A stretch of 64,000 nucleotides of DNA from Lamprobacter modestohalophilus (GCF_016583905.1 NZ_NRRY01000029.1:1-64000), one strand, 5' to 3'; positions 17,895-28,248 are shown, numbered from the stretch's first letter. Translations and numbers: made by a program. The notes: generated by a model not told the origin, from the letters alone.

Positions 17895-20800
17895 ATGAGC
17901 CAGGACGATAGCCCTCGCACCGCAGCGCCAGAAGACGCTCGCTCCCTTGCTTCGATGGATGGTGACAGTCTCGGTCTTGCAGGCCGCACTGCTCGTTTCT
18001 TCATCCGCTCACCACTCTCGCCGCTGCTCTATGTGGCGATGTTGATGATGGGACTGCTCGGTCTCATCGCGACGCCGCGCCAAGAAGACCCGCAGATCTC
18101 GGTGCCGATGATCGACATCATGGTGCAGTATCCGGGGGCCTCGGCCGAGCAGGTCTCGAGTCTGACGATGCAGCCGCTCGAACGAATTATGAGCGAGATC
18201 CCGGGCGTCAAGCACGTCTACTCCGCCTCACAGCGCGGCCAAGGGCTAGTGACGGTCGAGTTCAAGGTTGGCGAGGAGGTTGGTCCGTCGCTGGTCAAGG
18301 TCAACGACAAGCTATCGTCCAACATGGACAAGATTCCGCCCGGGGTGATGCCGCCCTTAGGTGAAGACCAAGGGCATCGACGATGTGCCGATCGTCACCC
18401 TGACGCTCTGGTCCAAGGATGTTGATGGCAACGGCCGGCCTGATGTCGATGACGGGCAACTGCGGCTGCTCGCGCAAGACGTGCTGCAATCGCTGAAGGA
18501 GGTCAAGGACACCGGCAACAGTTTCATTGTTGGTGGGCGGACCGAGCAGATTACCGTCGATGCCTATCCGGAACGGCTCTCTGGCTATCGGATCAGCCTG
18601 GACGAGGTGGCTAGCACCATCCGCGCGGCGAACGCTGAGGCGAGTGCTGGCGGTGTTGAATCAAGTGGCACCCATTTCTCAGTGGTCTCGGGCTCGTTCT
18701 TGACAGGCGCTGAGGATATCCAGCGTTTGGTGGTTGGCACCTATAACGAGATCCCCGTCTATGTGCACGACATCGCGCGCGTGCGCCAGGGACCAGAGGA
18801 TGCGGATCAGCTGGTCGCCTACTACAGCGGTCCCGCGGCTGAGGGGGATCTCAGGGCTGATGGCGCGCCTGCGGTGACCATCGCGATCGCGAAGAAGGAG
18901 CTGACGAACGGCGTCACGGTGGCGAATGCGATCCTTGATAAGGTCGAGGAGATCAAAGGCGAGCGTATCCCGAACAATGTTGCGGTGAGTGTGACCCGGA
19001 ATTATGGCGAATCTGCCGATGAGAAGGTCTCGGAGCTGATCTTCAAGCTGTTCATCGCGACCTTCTTCGTCTTCTTGCTGGTACTGGCGGCCTTCCGCGC
19101 GCTGAAGCCGGCGATCGTGGTCATGTTGGTGATTCCGGTGGTCCTGTTGATGACCATCTTTGTGGCTTGGATCGCCGACTACACCATCGACCGGGTGAGC
19201 CTGTTCGCGCTGATCTTCTCGATCGGCATCCTGGTCGATGATGCCATCGTTGTGGTCGAGAATATTTATCGGCGTTGGCTCGAGGAAGGCCGTACCGATG
19301 AGGTCACCGCGGTCGATGCGGTACGCGAGGTCGGTAATCCGACCATCCTTGCGACCTTTACCGTGATCGCGGCCTTGCTGCCGATGGGCTTCGTCAGCGG
19401 CATGATGGGGCCTTACATGATGCCGATTCCAGCGTTGGGCTCGGTGGCGATGCTGATCTCGCTGTTCGCGGCCTTTGTGTTCACGCCCTATCTGGCGATC
19501 TCGAAGTGGCTGCGGCCATCCATGCGCTACTTGGAGGTGGCCGAGAAGCGCGAGCATCAAGAGTCGAAGAACCTCGAGAAGCTCTATGTTGGCATCCTCA
19601 CCCCGCTGATCGAAAACAGGCGTACGCGCCTGATCTTTAAGTTGGTGCTATGGGGCACCTTCCTCTTCACCCTGAGCTTCTTCTACTTCAAGTGGGTGCC
19701 GGTGAAGATGCTGCCGCTGGACAACAAGCCCGAGTTCTCGGTGGTGTTGGACATGCCCGAGGGCACCGCGTTGCCGGTGACCGCCAATCTGGCGCATCAG
19801 ATGGCGGACAAGATCCGCAGCATGCCGGAGGTCACCGCGATTCAGCTCTACGCTGGCACGGCGCGGCCGTTCGATTTCAACGGCATGGTCCGCCACTACT
19901 ATCTGCGCTCCGATCCCTGGCAGGGCGAGTTGCAGGTGCAGCTGACCAATAAGCACGACCGTGATCGCAGCAGCCACGAGATTGCGGTCGAGGCGCGTGA
20001 GATGCTGAAGCCGCTGGCGGATGCCAACGGCGCCAGCATCGCCGTGGTCGAGATGCCCCCTGGGCCACCGGTGCTGCAGTCAGTCGTGGCCGAGATCCAT
20101 GGGCCGAGCGCGGAAGTCCGGCGCGCTTTTGCGCAGGAGCTGACAGATATCTTTGCCCAAGCCGAGAGCGCGCGCGATGTCGACAACTATCTGCGCGAGT
20201 CCTTCGACTATTGGCGTTTTGATGTCGACACCGAAAAGGCCGTGCGTCGCGGTGTCTCGGTGGATGCCATCAACCGCAATCTGACCATGGCCCTTGGTGG
20301 GGCTGAGATCGGCGACGTGAAGATGCGCTCTGGCCACGAGCCGGTCGATATCGTGGTGCAGGTGCCGCTCGCTGAACGTTCGCAGATTCAGAGCCTGGGT
20401 GATCTGCCGGTGAGGACGAATTCCGGCTCGACGATTCCGCTGCGTGAGCTGGGAAGCTTTGAGCGCGTGCCCGAGGAGTCGATCGTTTATCGGAAAGATC
20501 TGCGCGCGGTCGAGTACGTGGTGGCCGATGTCGGCGGTACCCTGGCGGCACCGGTCTACGCGATGATGCAGATCCAGAACCGCATCGATGAGATGGGTTA
20601 TGTGGCGCCCGATGGCGTGAAGCCGGAGGCCTACTGGCTGGGTCCGCCGCCCTCGGATCAGGTGTCGAGCTTTGAATGGGCGGGCGAGTGGACCGTCACC
20701 TACGAGACCTTCCGCGACATGGGGGCCGCGTTCGGCGTCGCCTTGATCCTGATCTACGTCCTGGTGGTCTGGGAGTTTGGCAACTTCCGTATCCCGCTCG

Positions 20801-21840
20801 TCATCATGGCGCCGATTCCTTTGACCTTGCTCGGGATCATCCCTGCGCACTGGGTAGCCTTCGAGCTTGGCTATGGGGGCGAGTTCACTGCTACCTCGAT
20901 GATCGGCTGGATTGCCTTGGCCGGCATTATCGTGCGTAACTCGATCTTGCTGGTCGATTTTTCGATCCATGAGGTGCAGAAGGGCGTGCCGGTCGCCGAG
21001 GCGGTGATCCGTTCCTGCACCACACGAACACGGCCGATTGTGATCACGGCGCTGGCACTGGTGGCTGGCGCGAGCGTCATCGTGACCGATCCGATCTTCC
21101 AGGGTATGGCGATCTCGCTGTCATCAGGTGTGCTGGTCTCGACGCTACTGACCTTGATCGTCATCCCCCTGGGTTGCGTTGCGGCGAGCAAGGATCTCTG
21201 CGAGGTGGCCGTCGCGAGCGCTCCGCCCGGGATGGTGGTTCCCTGCGCCGAGGGCCTGCAGCACGATGAGCCTAGTCGTGCGGCCCACTCGACCTCTACC
21301 CAGGGTAAACAGAAGGGCGGCGGCGTCTTGGCCAAGATTGGCGGCGTTCTGATGCTCGTGCTCTATGCCTTCCGTGGTCTGTTCTTGCTGCTGTTCGATT
21401 GGATCAAGGGAATGCTAAAGAAACGGCGATCGGCGCCACCAGCGGGAACCGCACCAGCCGGGCCACTGCCCAATGCGTTGCGTCGGTCAGAAACGGACGT
21501 CGAGTCCGCCAGTGTTGCAGTCGCCAGTGAGGTTGAGCGTCCGGAAACGGCGCCAGACCAGACGCCAGACCAGACAAGTAGGCCAGAGCCGACTAAAGTG
21601 ACGAGTGATGCGTTAGCGGAGACGTCGGCCAACGCTCCTGAGCGCAAGGCACCGGCAAAGCCGGCTGCGGCGAAAAAGGCTCCGGCGAAAAAGGCCTCAA
21701 CGAAGAAGGCGGCGGCGACGAAGAAAGGAACGGCAAAAAAGGCGACGACGAAAAAGGCGCCAGCGAAGCCGCAGCCGAAGGCCTCTAGACGAGGTATTCG
21801 CCTCAAGACGGACGATAACGACGGGCCTGAAACCAGTTAG
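17895..21840 (+). pseudogene. RND efflux pump permease, one-base frameshift
   Basis: Codons 1-155 (17895-18359) encode the pump N-terminus, ending GVMPPL. The family continues at once in the +1 frame from 18361 (KTKGIDDVPIVTLTLWSKD), so one extra base lies near 18360. The rest is intact: two six-helix blocks with two periplasmic halves, and GILVDDAIVVVENIYRRW with the proton-relay acidic residues. After the normal end (near 21180) comes a cysteine-containing segment, an extra hydrophobic helix and a long Ala/Lys/Pro tail with repeated PAKKA and TKKA units, like histone H1 or AlgP. As read, no full-length pump is made. Confidence 0.8.
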
Positions 21841-21853
21841 CACGGCAGACACC

Positions 21854-22744
21854 ATGAAAAGAATGCAATCGAGACCTTCACCGCGAGGTCGCTCAACCCT
21901 AGGTGGGCGGCGACGTGTGCGGGCTCGGCTGCATCTGGTCTTGCTGGCCATGATCCCGCTGCTCGCCAGCCCTCTCCTGTGGGCCTGGAATCCTTACGAG
22001 ACGGATAGCCATGGGTCATCGGCTTATTCCAGCGCAGATCGCGCCTCCCCCGGTGATTACCGGACACCGCGCCCACCTGAATGGGGTCGGACAGATCCTG
22101 GTCAGCAGGACTCAGACTGGCCGGGCGCCTTGGATAGCCGGAGTCAGTGGTACCTGTCAGAAGACCCTCAGGACGCAACCTGGTCGTCGGCGCCACGAGA
22201 CGATTTCGATGCTGGCGGCCGTGGCGCTGCCGACCAGCGCTGGCAATCGGGAGCGCCGACATCCGACTGGAGCGATCAGAGTCGTTGGCGGGAGGCGCCG
22301 AGCGAAAGGAGCGACGCATGGCGACAGCCGAGCCAGGGCCGATATTGGAACGACACCACCGTCGGCGGTCGATCTGATGACCGATCGCTGCACGAGCGAC
22401 GAGACCATTGGCCGCAGGACGCGGCTTCGGATTGGGATGTCCGCGGTCAGCAACGTTTCAGGGATTCAGGCGGCGATCGGCTGTACGGCTCGGGTGGTTA
22501 TCAGTTTCGCCCTGACCCCGATCTCCAAGCGCTGCGCCCGGGCGGCCCCGCCGGCTGGGAGTTTCGCCCCCTGTCCGAGCGGGATAATGCACGCTCACTC
22601 GCGGACAGCCCTTATCCCCAGATCGATGAGCGCGATTATCTGCCTCGCGGTCCCTGGCGCAGCTACCAAGACGAAGGCGTTACATTCGGTTACCATGCGG
22701 ATGATGAGTGGTCAGGCTACTCGTCGCAGCCACCGCTGCGTTGA
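21854..22744 (+). CDS. Exported protein of Trp/Asp/Ser/Arg-rich composition, unknown
   Basis: A 296-aa protein. An Arg-rich start and a hydrophobic helix (LHLVLLAMIPLLASPLLWA) look like a Sec signal peptide with cleavage after WA. The remaining 240 residues are low-complexity and hydrophilic: frequent Trp spaced by Asp, Ser, Arg and Gly, predicted disordered. No domain is recognised. It begins 13 bases after the RND pump frame, so it may belong to that operon. The ATG at 21854 is the first after the stop. Confidence 0.6.
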   Translation: MKRMQSRPSPRGRSTLGGRRRVRARLHLVLLAMIPLLASPLLWAWNPYETDSHGSSAYSSADRASPGDYRTPRPPEWGRTDPGQQDSDWPGALDSRSQWYLSEDPQDATWSSAPRDDFDAGGRGAADQRWQSGAPTSDWSDQSRWREAPSERSDAWRQPSQGRYWNDTTVGGRSDDRSLHERRDHWPQDAASDWDVRGQQRFRDSGGDRLYGSGGYQFRPDPDLQALRPGGPAGWEFRPLSERDNARSLADSPYPQIDERDYLPRGPWRSYQDEGVTFGYHADDEWSGYSSQPPLR

Positions 22745-22799
22745 GCCCTCGCCATACTCCAACCCCTCCAGCCACTTTGCGTGATCGCGGCAAGAACGG

Positions 22800-23432
22800 A
22801 TGATTACAGTCATCGGCTCCTTGAAGGGCGGCTCCGGTAAGAGCACCCTCACCTTTAACATGGGCGTCTGGTTGTCGATGGCCGAGGTCGACGTACAACT
22901 GGTAGACGCCGACCCACAGGGTACCTTGACCGACGTCACTGCGGTGCGGCATGAAGAGGGCTTTCAGCCCGTGCTTCCCGTATTGGACTGGGCCTCGCTC
23001 GGTACCGACAAGCTCCGTGAGCACGACGAGACCCTGATCGATGTCGGAACCTCTGATATGGAGGCCTTGCGCGAGGCGATACAGCATTGCGACCGCGTGA
23101 TCGTGCCGGTGCCTCCCTCGCAAGCCGATATTTGGTCAACGCAACGCTTCATCCAGTTGGTGAAGTCGGTCGAGCGCGCTCATCCCCCGGAGATTCTCGG
23201 ATTTATCAATCGGGGCGATACCCATCATGCGGTGCGGGAGACCAACGAAGCGGCCGCCGCCTTGGTGTCATTGCCTGATATCCGGTTCGTGAAGTCGCGG
23301 TTGTCGCAACGCACGGTGTTCCGACGCTCGTTCAGCGAAGGCTTGGCCGTGTTCGAGCTCGAGCCCCGCGGCAAGGGGGCGAAAGAGTTTTACGCGCTCG
23401 CTGCAAGCTTGTTTCCTCAGGTGTTGAGCTAA
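22800..23432 (+). CDS. ParA/MinD-like ATPase
   Basis: A 210-aa P-loop ATPase with the deviant Walker A motif KGGSGKST at residues 9-16 (signature Lys included) and LVDADPQGTLTD as the second motif. This type dimerises on ATP and binds DNA or membrane to position cargo. No ParB or other partner with a recognisable domain follows. The next two rightward genes, a coiled-coil membrane protein and a 5'-nucleotidase, are the candidate partners. It is short for a chromosomal ParA and closer to orphan positioning ATPases. Confidence 0.8.
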   Translation: MITVIGSLKGGSGKSTLTFNMGVWLSMAEVDVQLVDADPQGTLTDVTAVRHEEGFQPVLPVLDWASLGTDKLREHDETLIDVGTSDMEALREAIQHCDRVIVPVPPSQADIWSTQRFIQLVKSVERAHPPEILGFINRGDTHHAVRETNEAAAALVSLPDIRFVKSRLSQRTVFRRSFSEGLAVFELEPRGKGAKEFYALAASLFPQVLS

Positions 23433-23655
23433 CCATCGGCACCAAAGCTTGGAGGCCTTGGGCGTCTCGTCTTGGGCGCGGATTGCTTGTATAAGCCTGC
23501 GTTCGTGTTACGCTTCGTAGACTAACTTATCGGCAGGCTTGCCGACGCTGGCGTCAGTTTCAGCGCGGCGCTCGGCCGATGCATACCACCCGGCGCCGAC
23601 CCAATGGTCTGGCCTTGGGAGGGCCGCGGCGGTACCTGAGAGGTGGTGATTTCTT

Positions 23656-24180
23656 ATGACAGGCAAGAACCCGCTCGAGCGAGAGGCTTTTAACAAGACG
23701 GGCACAACCGGACTCGAATCGCCGGAAGGCGATCCTGCAGCGAGCCAATTCGCGATGGATCGGCTCTCGCAGGCGTTTGAGACCAGCGCTCGACGCTGGG
23801 AGCTGATCGTTTATCCGACGCTGTTCGCCTTCATCATCCTCGCTGCCTATGGCTTTTATCTCGTGTTCAGCTTGGCCAAGGACGTCCACTATCTGGCCAT
23901 CAGTGTCGACTCGAATATGACGGTGCTCGCGAGCAACATGCAGTCGATCTCCGACAACATGGGCCAGATGAGCTCGAACGTCCGCACCATGACGGTGGGT
24001 GTCGATTCGATGGCGCGGGATGTCGCTACCCTAGAGCCGATGTTGAGCTCGATCGAGACCATGACCCAATCGATGCAGTCGATGACCTTCACCACCGCAA
24101 CAATGCGCGAAGATCTTGGCTCGATGAATCGCAGTATCGGTCGCCCGATGCACTTTATGAATTCGTTCATGCCTTGGTAA
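23656..24180 (+). CDS. Single-pass membrane protein with Met/Ser-rich coiled coil, unknown
   Basis: A 174-aa protein: about 45 polar residues, one transmembrane helix (LIVYPTLFAFIILAAYGFYLV), then a heptad-like stretch very rich in Met, Ser, Thr and Asn (NMQSISDNMGQMSSNVRTM) resembling the helical bundles of chemoreceptors or MCE-type proteins without their motifs. The C-terminus overlaps the next gene by 7 bases (ATGGTAA), so the two are probably coupled. Function unknown. Confidence 0.65.
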   Translation: MTGKNPLEREAFNKTGTTGLESPEGDPAASQFAMDRLSQAFETSARRWELIVYPTLFAFIILAAYGFYLVFSLAKDVHYLAISVDSNMTVLASNMQSISDNMGQMSSNVRTMTVGVDSMARDVATLEPMLSSIETMTQSMQSMTFTTATMREDLGSMNRSIGRPMHFMNSFMPW

Positions 24181-25199
24181 GCCGGCTGGGATCGGGCGAG
24201 CCCGCTCTGGCGCTGGTGAGCACGGCCAACTCAGGGCTTGCCCCAGACCAATCCCCTGGCCGCGTGGCGAGCGAGACCGCGGGGACGGCGGCCCCCCAGA
24301 TTCGTCTCGTCGTTGCGATCTCCTCGCGCGCCCTGTTCGACCTCTCGGAGTCTCATCGCGTCTTCGAAGAGCACGGGGTCGAGGCCTATCATGCCTACCA
24401 GGTAGCGCATGAGGGTGAGGTCTTGGCGCCTGGCGTGGCCTTCTCTCTGGTGAAAAAGCTGCTTGCCCTGAATGAACGGCTTGGCGATCGTGGCCGGGTC
24501 GAGGTCATCCTGCTCTCGCGCAACAGCAGTGACACGGGGCTGCGGGTCTTCAACGCGATTCGCCATCATGGGCTCGCGATCCATTGCGCGGCCTTTACCA
24601 GTGGTGCGAGTCCCTACCGATACGTCTCCGCATTCGGCGCCCATCTCTTCTTGTCGGCGGACCGTGATGATGTGCGCCAGGCGCTCGAAGCGGGCTGCGC
24701 CGCGGCGACCATCTTGCCCGCTCCGGCCCGGCCTGCGGTCGACGATGATGAGGAGGAGCTGCGTATCGCCTTCGATGGCGACGCAGTCCTGTTTTCCGAT
24801 GAGTCGGAGCGGATCTTTCGCGCCGAAGGCTTAGCCGCATTCACCGCCAATGAGGTTGCAGCCGCGCAAAAGCCGTTATCCGATGGACCGTTCAAGGGCT
24901 TCCTTGTCGCGCTGCGGCGCATTCAGGCCCTGTTCCCGATCGATGAGGCGCCTTTGCGAACGGCGCTCATCACCGCCCGCGGCGCTCCAACCCATGAGCG
25001 GGTGGTGCGCACCTTGCGCGCCTGGAACATCCGTATCGATGAATCACTGTTCCTCGATGGCCTGTCCAAGGGGCCCTTCTTGGCTGCCTTCGATGCCGAT
25101 ATCTTTTTCGACGATCAAGAGCACCATTGCCGCGATACCCAGGGCCATGTGACCACCGGCCATGTGCCGCACGGGATTGCGAACCTGCGAGACGCCTGA
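24174..25199 (+). CDS. 5'-nucleotidase (cN-I-like)
   Basis: A 341-aa protein of the bacterial 5'-nucleotidase family PF06189: AISSRALFDLSESHRVFEEHG carries the first Asp region, SRNSSDTGLRVFNAI the second, and the GDAVLFSDESERIF and GAPTHERVVRTLRAW segments complete the HAD-like core. It would dephosphorylate nucleoside monophosphates. The first 40 residues are not conserved, so the true start may be a later codon. Its 7-base overlap with the membrane protein gene is the clearest coupling in this trio. Confidence 0.82.
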   Translation: MVSRLGSGEPALALVSTANSGLAPDQSPGRVASETAGTAAPQIRLVVAISSRALFDLSESHRVFEEHGVEAYHAYQVAHEGEVLAPGVAFSLVKKLLALNERLGDRGRVEVILLSRNSSDTGLRVFNAIRHHGLAIHCAAFTSGASPYRYVSAFGAHLFLSADRDDVRQALEAGCAAATILPAPARPAVDDDEEELRIAFDGDAVLFSDESERIFRAEGLAAFTANEVAAAQKPLSDGPFKGFLVALRRIQALFPIDEAPLRTALITARGAPTHERVVRTLRAWNIRIDESLFLDGLSKGPFLAAFDADIFFDDQEHHCRDTQGHVTTGHVPHGIANLRDA

Positions 25200-25236
25200 C
25201 CTCGACGCACCGCCGCTTTGGTCAGAGCAAGACCGG

Positions 25237-26244
25237 TCACAGCAAGACGGTCTTCGAGGGTTCGCCGGGCTGCTCACGCACCAGCCGTGGGACCAGATAG
25301 CCAGGCAGCCGCTGCCGGAGTTGGGTGACGAGGGCGCGGGCTTCGACCTCGGGGACGTCAAAATGCGCGGCGCCGCTGACCGGGTCGAGCAGATGCAGGT
25401 AGTAGGGCAGTACCCGCGTCGCGATCAGCGCATCTGACAGCTGGGCCAGCGTTGCAACCTCGTCATTGACGCCACGGAGTAACACGCTTTGGTTGAGCAG
25501 CGGCGCGCCGAGCTCGGCCAGGCTGAGCAGCGCCAGGCAGGCGTCCCGTCCAAGCTCGGCCGGATGATTGATATGGACCACGATGACGACCTGAAGTCGG
25601 CTGCCGGAGAGGATCGCGCAGAGCCTGTCGGTGATCCGGCTCGGCAAGATGCTTGGCAGGCGCGTGTGCAGTCGCAGCCGCTTGAGCTGCGGGAGATCAT
25701 CGAGACGGGTGATGAGTGCCGCTAGCGCAGTGTCATCGAGCATCAGCGGATCACCGCCGCTGAGGATGACCTCCTCGATATCCGGGGCTTGCTCGAGCGC
25801 AGCGATGGCAGCGTTGAACCGATCGCTCCGAGCGCCGGCGTCGGCATAGGGGAAGTGGCGGCGGAAACAGTAGCGGCAGTGTAGCGCGCAGGCGCCGGTC
25901 GCGATCAGCAGTGCGCGGCCCTGGTATTTCTGGAGCAGCCCGGGCGCAAGCCGGGCGTTGGCATCACCAACAGGGTCGAGTACGAATCCGGTCGCGGGGC
26001 GTGCCTCTGCGGCGAGCGGCAAGACCTGGCGCAAGAGCGGGTCGTTGGGGTCGCCGCGGCGCATCAGTGCCGCGAACCCTCGGGGGACCAAGAGCGGAAA
26101 GCGGGGCGAGGGCTGAATCGGTGCGGATAGCTTGGTCGGACTGAGCTCGAGCGCTTGCAGCAGCGCGATCGGGTCGGTAAAGGCCGCCGCCAACGCCTGT
26201 TTCCAGCTCGGGGTCTGCCATCGTTGTTGGGTTCGCGCTACCAT
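25237..26244 (-). CDS. epmB: EF-P beta-lysylation protein (lysine 2,3-aminomutase-like)
   Basis: A radical-SAM enzyme of 335 aa from the ATG at 26244 (a longer frame starts at 26295). The cluster motif is CALHCRYCFRR (Cys-x3-Cys-x2-Cys), followed by EEVILSGGDPLML and HTRLPSILPSRIT. EpmB turns (S)-alpha-lysine into (R)-beta-lysine for EF-P. It lacks the long extra domains of clostridial aminomutases, as expected of EpmB. Divergent from efp with 111 bases between. Confidence 0.93.
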   Translation of the reverse strand: MVARTQQRWQTPSWKQALAAAFTDPIALLQALELSPTKLSAPIQPSPRFPLLVPRGFAALMRRGDPNDPLLRQVLPLAAEARPATGFVLDPVGDANARLAPGLLQKYQGRALLIATGACALHCRYCFRRHFPYADAGARSDRFNAAIAALEQAPDIEEVILSGGDPLMLDDTALAALITRLDDLPQLKRLRLHTRLPSILPSRITDRLCAILSGSRLQVVIVVHINHPAELGRDACLALLSLAELGAPLLNQSVLLRGVNDEVATLAQLSDALIATRVLPYYLHLLDPVSGAAHFDVPEVEARALVTQLRQRLPGYLVPRLVREQPGEPSKTVLL

Positions 26245-26355
26245 AGTCGGTTTGGTTTCTGTCCGGTATTGGTGCCCCGAGTCATGACGGCCCAAGTCAT
26301 AACGCTACCGGGCAGACCATCGCATTGAACGCACGATGCACTGCAAGAGGATCTG

Positions 26356-26928
26356 ATGGCAAGTTACAAGACCAATGAATTCAAAGGCGGGCTGAAGATT
26401 ATGCTCGATGGCGATCCGTATACGATCGTCGAGAACGAGTTCGTCAAGCCCGGCAAGGGGCAAGCCTTCAACCGCGTCAAGGTCCGCAACCTGAAGACCG
26501 GCCGTGTTGTCGAGCGGACCTTCAAGTCTGGCGACTCGGTCGAAGCGGCGGATGTGCTCGAGACCGATCTCCAGTATCTCTACTACGATGGTGAGGTTTG
26601 GCACTTCATGGACCCGAGCAGCTTCGAGCAGCTCACTGCTGATGAGGCCGTGATCGGCGAGGCGTCGAAGTGGATCAAGGAACAGGATCTCTGCAGCGTC
26701 ACGCTCTATAACGGCCAGCCGATCAGTGTTGACCCGCCGAGCTTCGTGGTCCTCGAGATCACCGAGACCGATCCTGGGCTGAAGGGCGATACCTCCGGCG
26801 GTGGCGGTAAGCCGGCGACGCTCGAGACCGGGGCGGTGGTGAATGTGCCGCTGTTCGTGCAGACCGGTGAGATGATCAAGGTCGACACGCGCACCGGCTC
26901 GTATGTCTCGCGCGCCAAAGAGGAATGA
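26356..26928 (+). CDS. efp: Elongation factor P
   Basis: A 190-aa translation factor that rescues ribosomes stalled at polyproline. The KOW-like N-domain carries the modified lysine in [10 protein letters not shown] (Lys near 34); two OB domains follow, ending with [15 protein letters not shown]. The lysine and both flanking modification genes are present, so the EpmAB pathway is used. The ATG at 26356 is preceded by AAGAGGATCTG. Confidence 0.97.
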   Translation: MASYKTNEFKGGLKIMLDGDPYTIVENEFVKPGKGQAFNRVKVRNLKTGRVVERTFKSGDSVEAADVLETDLQYLYYDGEVWHFMDPSSFEQLTADEAVIGEASKWIKEQDLCSVTLYNGQPISVDPPSFVVLEITETDPGLKGDTSGGGGKPATLETGAVVNVPLFVQTGEMIKVDTRTGSYVSRAKEE

Positions 26929-26937
26929 TTCGGGTGC

Positions 26938-26981
26938 TTAGACGATTGTTAGGCGATTATTAGGCAATTGTCAGGCAATTG
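26938..26981. repeat. 11-bp tandem repeat, 4 copies, between efp and epmA
   Basis: TTAGACGATTG, TTAGGCGATTA, TTAGGCAATTG and TCAGGCAATTG stand head to tail. The period equals one helical turn. The third copy contains a TTG that would be the most upstream start of epmA. Confidence 0.9.
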
Positions 26982-27009
26982 CCGGCAGCCTGATCGCGAT
27001 GGCGCAACG

Positions 27010-28044
27010 GTGAGTCGGACAACGATCGCGCGAGACACGTTGCGAGGTCGCGCTGATGCCGGGCAGGCTTGCTGGCAGCCAAGCGCCTCGATCGATGTCC
27101 TGCACGCGCGTGCGCGCATGTTACAGCGGTTGCGAGATTTCTTCGCCGAGCGCGAGGTTTTAGAGGTCGAGACGCCACTGCTCTCGGCAAGCGCGACGAC
27201 CGATCCGGCCATTGAATCGCTGCGCACCCGCTGGTCTGGGTCTGGCACGGACGCGCCGTCGGGCCAGGGGCTCTACCTGCACAGCTCACCCGAACTGCCG
27301 ATGAAGCGGTTGCTGGCTGCGGGCAGTGGTCCGATCTATCAGGTCTGCAAGGTCTTTCGCGATGGCGAGCGTGGACGTCGGCATCATCTCGAATTCAGTC
27401 TGCTGGAGTGGTACCGGCCCGGCTGGTCTCTGAGTGCATTGATCGATGAGGTCGCCGACCTGCTGCGGGTCATCCTCGATCGGCCGGGGCTTGAGCGCGA
27501 GGTGCTGAGCTATCGGCAGTTATTTAGGGATCGGCTGGATGTCGATCCCTGGGGAGCAACTCCTGCAGCGCTCAAGGCCGTGGCGAGGGCGAGCGGCCTT
27601 GAAGGCTGCGATCACCTCGAACTGGACCGCGATGGCTGGCTGGACCTGCTGATGAGCCAGTGCCTCGAGCCTGGCCTAGGCCGTGGCTGCATGACCTTCG
27701 TCCGCGATTATCCGCCCAGCCAAGCGGCGCTTGCGCGGTTGCGCGAGGGTGATCCGAGCGTCGCCGAGCGCGTCGAGTTGTATCTGGAGGGCATGGAGCT
27801 GGCGAATGGCTTCGATGAGCTGACCGACGCCCAAGAGCAGCGTGCGCGATTCGAAGCCGATCAGCGCGTACGCCGGGCTGCGGGACAGCCGGTGCCGCCG
27901 ATCGATGAGGCCTTCTTGGCTGCACTTGAGGTGGGCATGCCAGCCAGCGCGGGGATTGCATTGGGACTCGATCGGCTGCTGATGTGTGTGCTCGGCGCGG
28001 AGCAGATCGACGCGGTGCTGGCGTTTCCGGTCGAGCGCGCCTGA
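27010..28044 (+). CDS. epmA: EF-P lysine aminoacylase
   Basis: A class II lysyl-tRNA synthetase-like enzyme lacking the anticodon domain, which attaches beta-lysine to EF-P. Visible: WQPSASIDVLHARARML (E. coli EpmA starts with the same WQPSA), motif 2 VFRDGERGRRHHLEFSLLEWY, and motif 3 GIALGLDRLLM. I use the GTG at 27010 (344 aa). A TTG at 26968 lies inside the tandem repeat and has no ribosome site. E. coli EpmA has 325 residues. Confidence 0.92.
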   Translation: MSRTTIARDTLRGRADAGQACWQPSASIDVLHARARMLQRLRDFFAEREVLEVETPLLSASATTDPAIESLRTRWSGSGTDAPSGQGLYLHSSPELPMKRLLAAGSGPIYQVCKVFRDGERGRRHHLEFSLLEWYRPGWSLSALIDEVADLLRVILDRPGLEREVLSYRQLFRDRLDVDPWGATPAALKAVARASGLEGCDHLELDRDGWLDLLMSQCLEPGLGRGCMTFVRDYPPSQAALARLREGDPSVAERVELYLEGMELANGFDELTDAQEQRARFEADQRVRRAAGQPVPPIDEAFLAALEVGMPASAGIALGLDRLLMCVLGAEQIDAVLAFPVERA

Positions 28045-28248
28045 GGCGATTGCTGCCAAATCTCGTATCGCCTTGTTGGTCTTTTCGCCTGCCTTCCGCG
28101 TCGCAAAGCCGGGCACATAGCAGGACACACAGCCCGGCGATGCTCCAGACGATCTGCATTGAGGCAGACGAAAATCCGGCGCAATTCTCCGGCGCAATGC
28201 GGTACGGGCTTATTCGGCAATCGCCTAAGGCTTCGCCCCAGCTGACTA

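Noticed and set aside
18350-18365. Programmed +1 frameshift in the RND gene
   Set aside because: The codons CCC-TTA-GGT are not a known slippery set in this frame, slipping one codon earlier meets a stop (TAG), and no stimulatory element is evident. Mutation or sequencing error is simpler.
18679-19560. Long minus frames opposite the RND pump (also 20080-20970)
   Set aside because: His/Asp/Arg-rich antisense shadows of conserved pump sequence.
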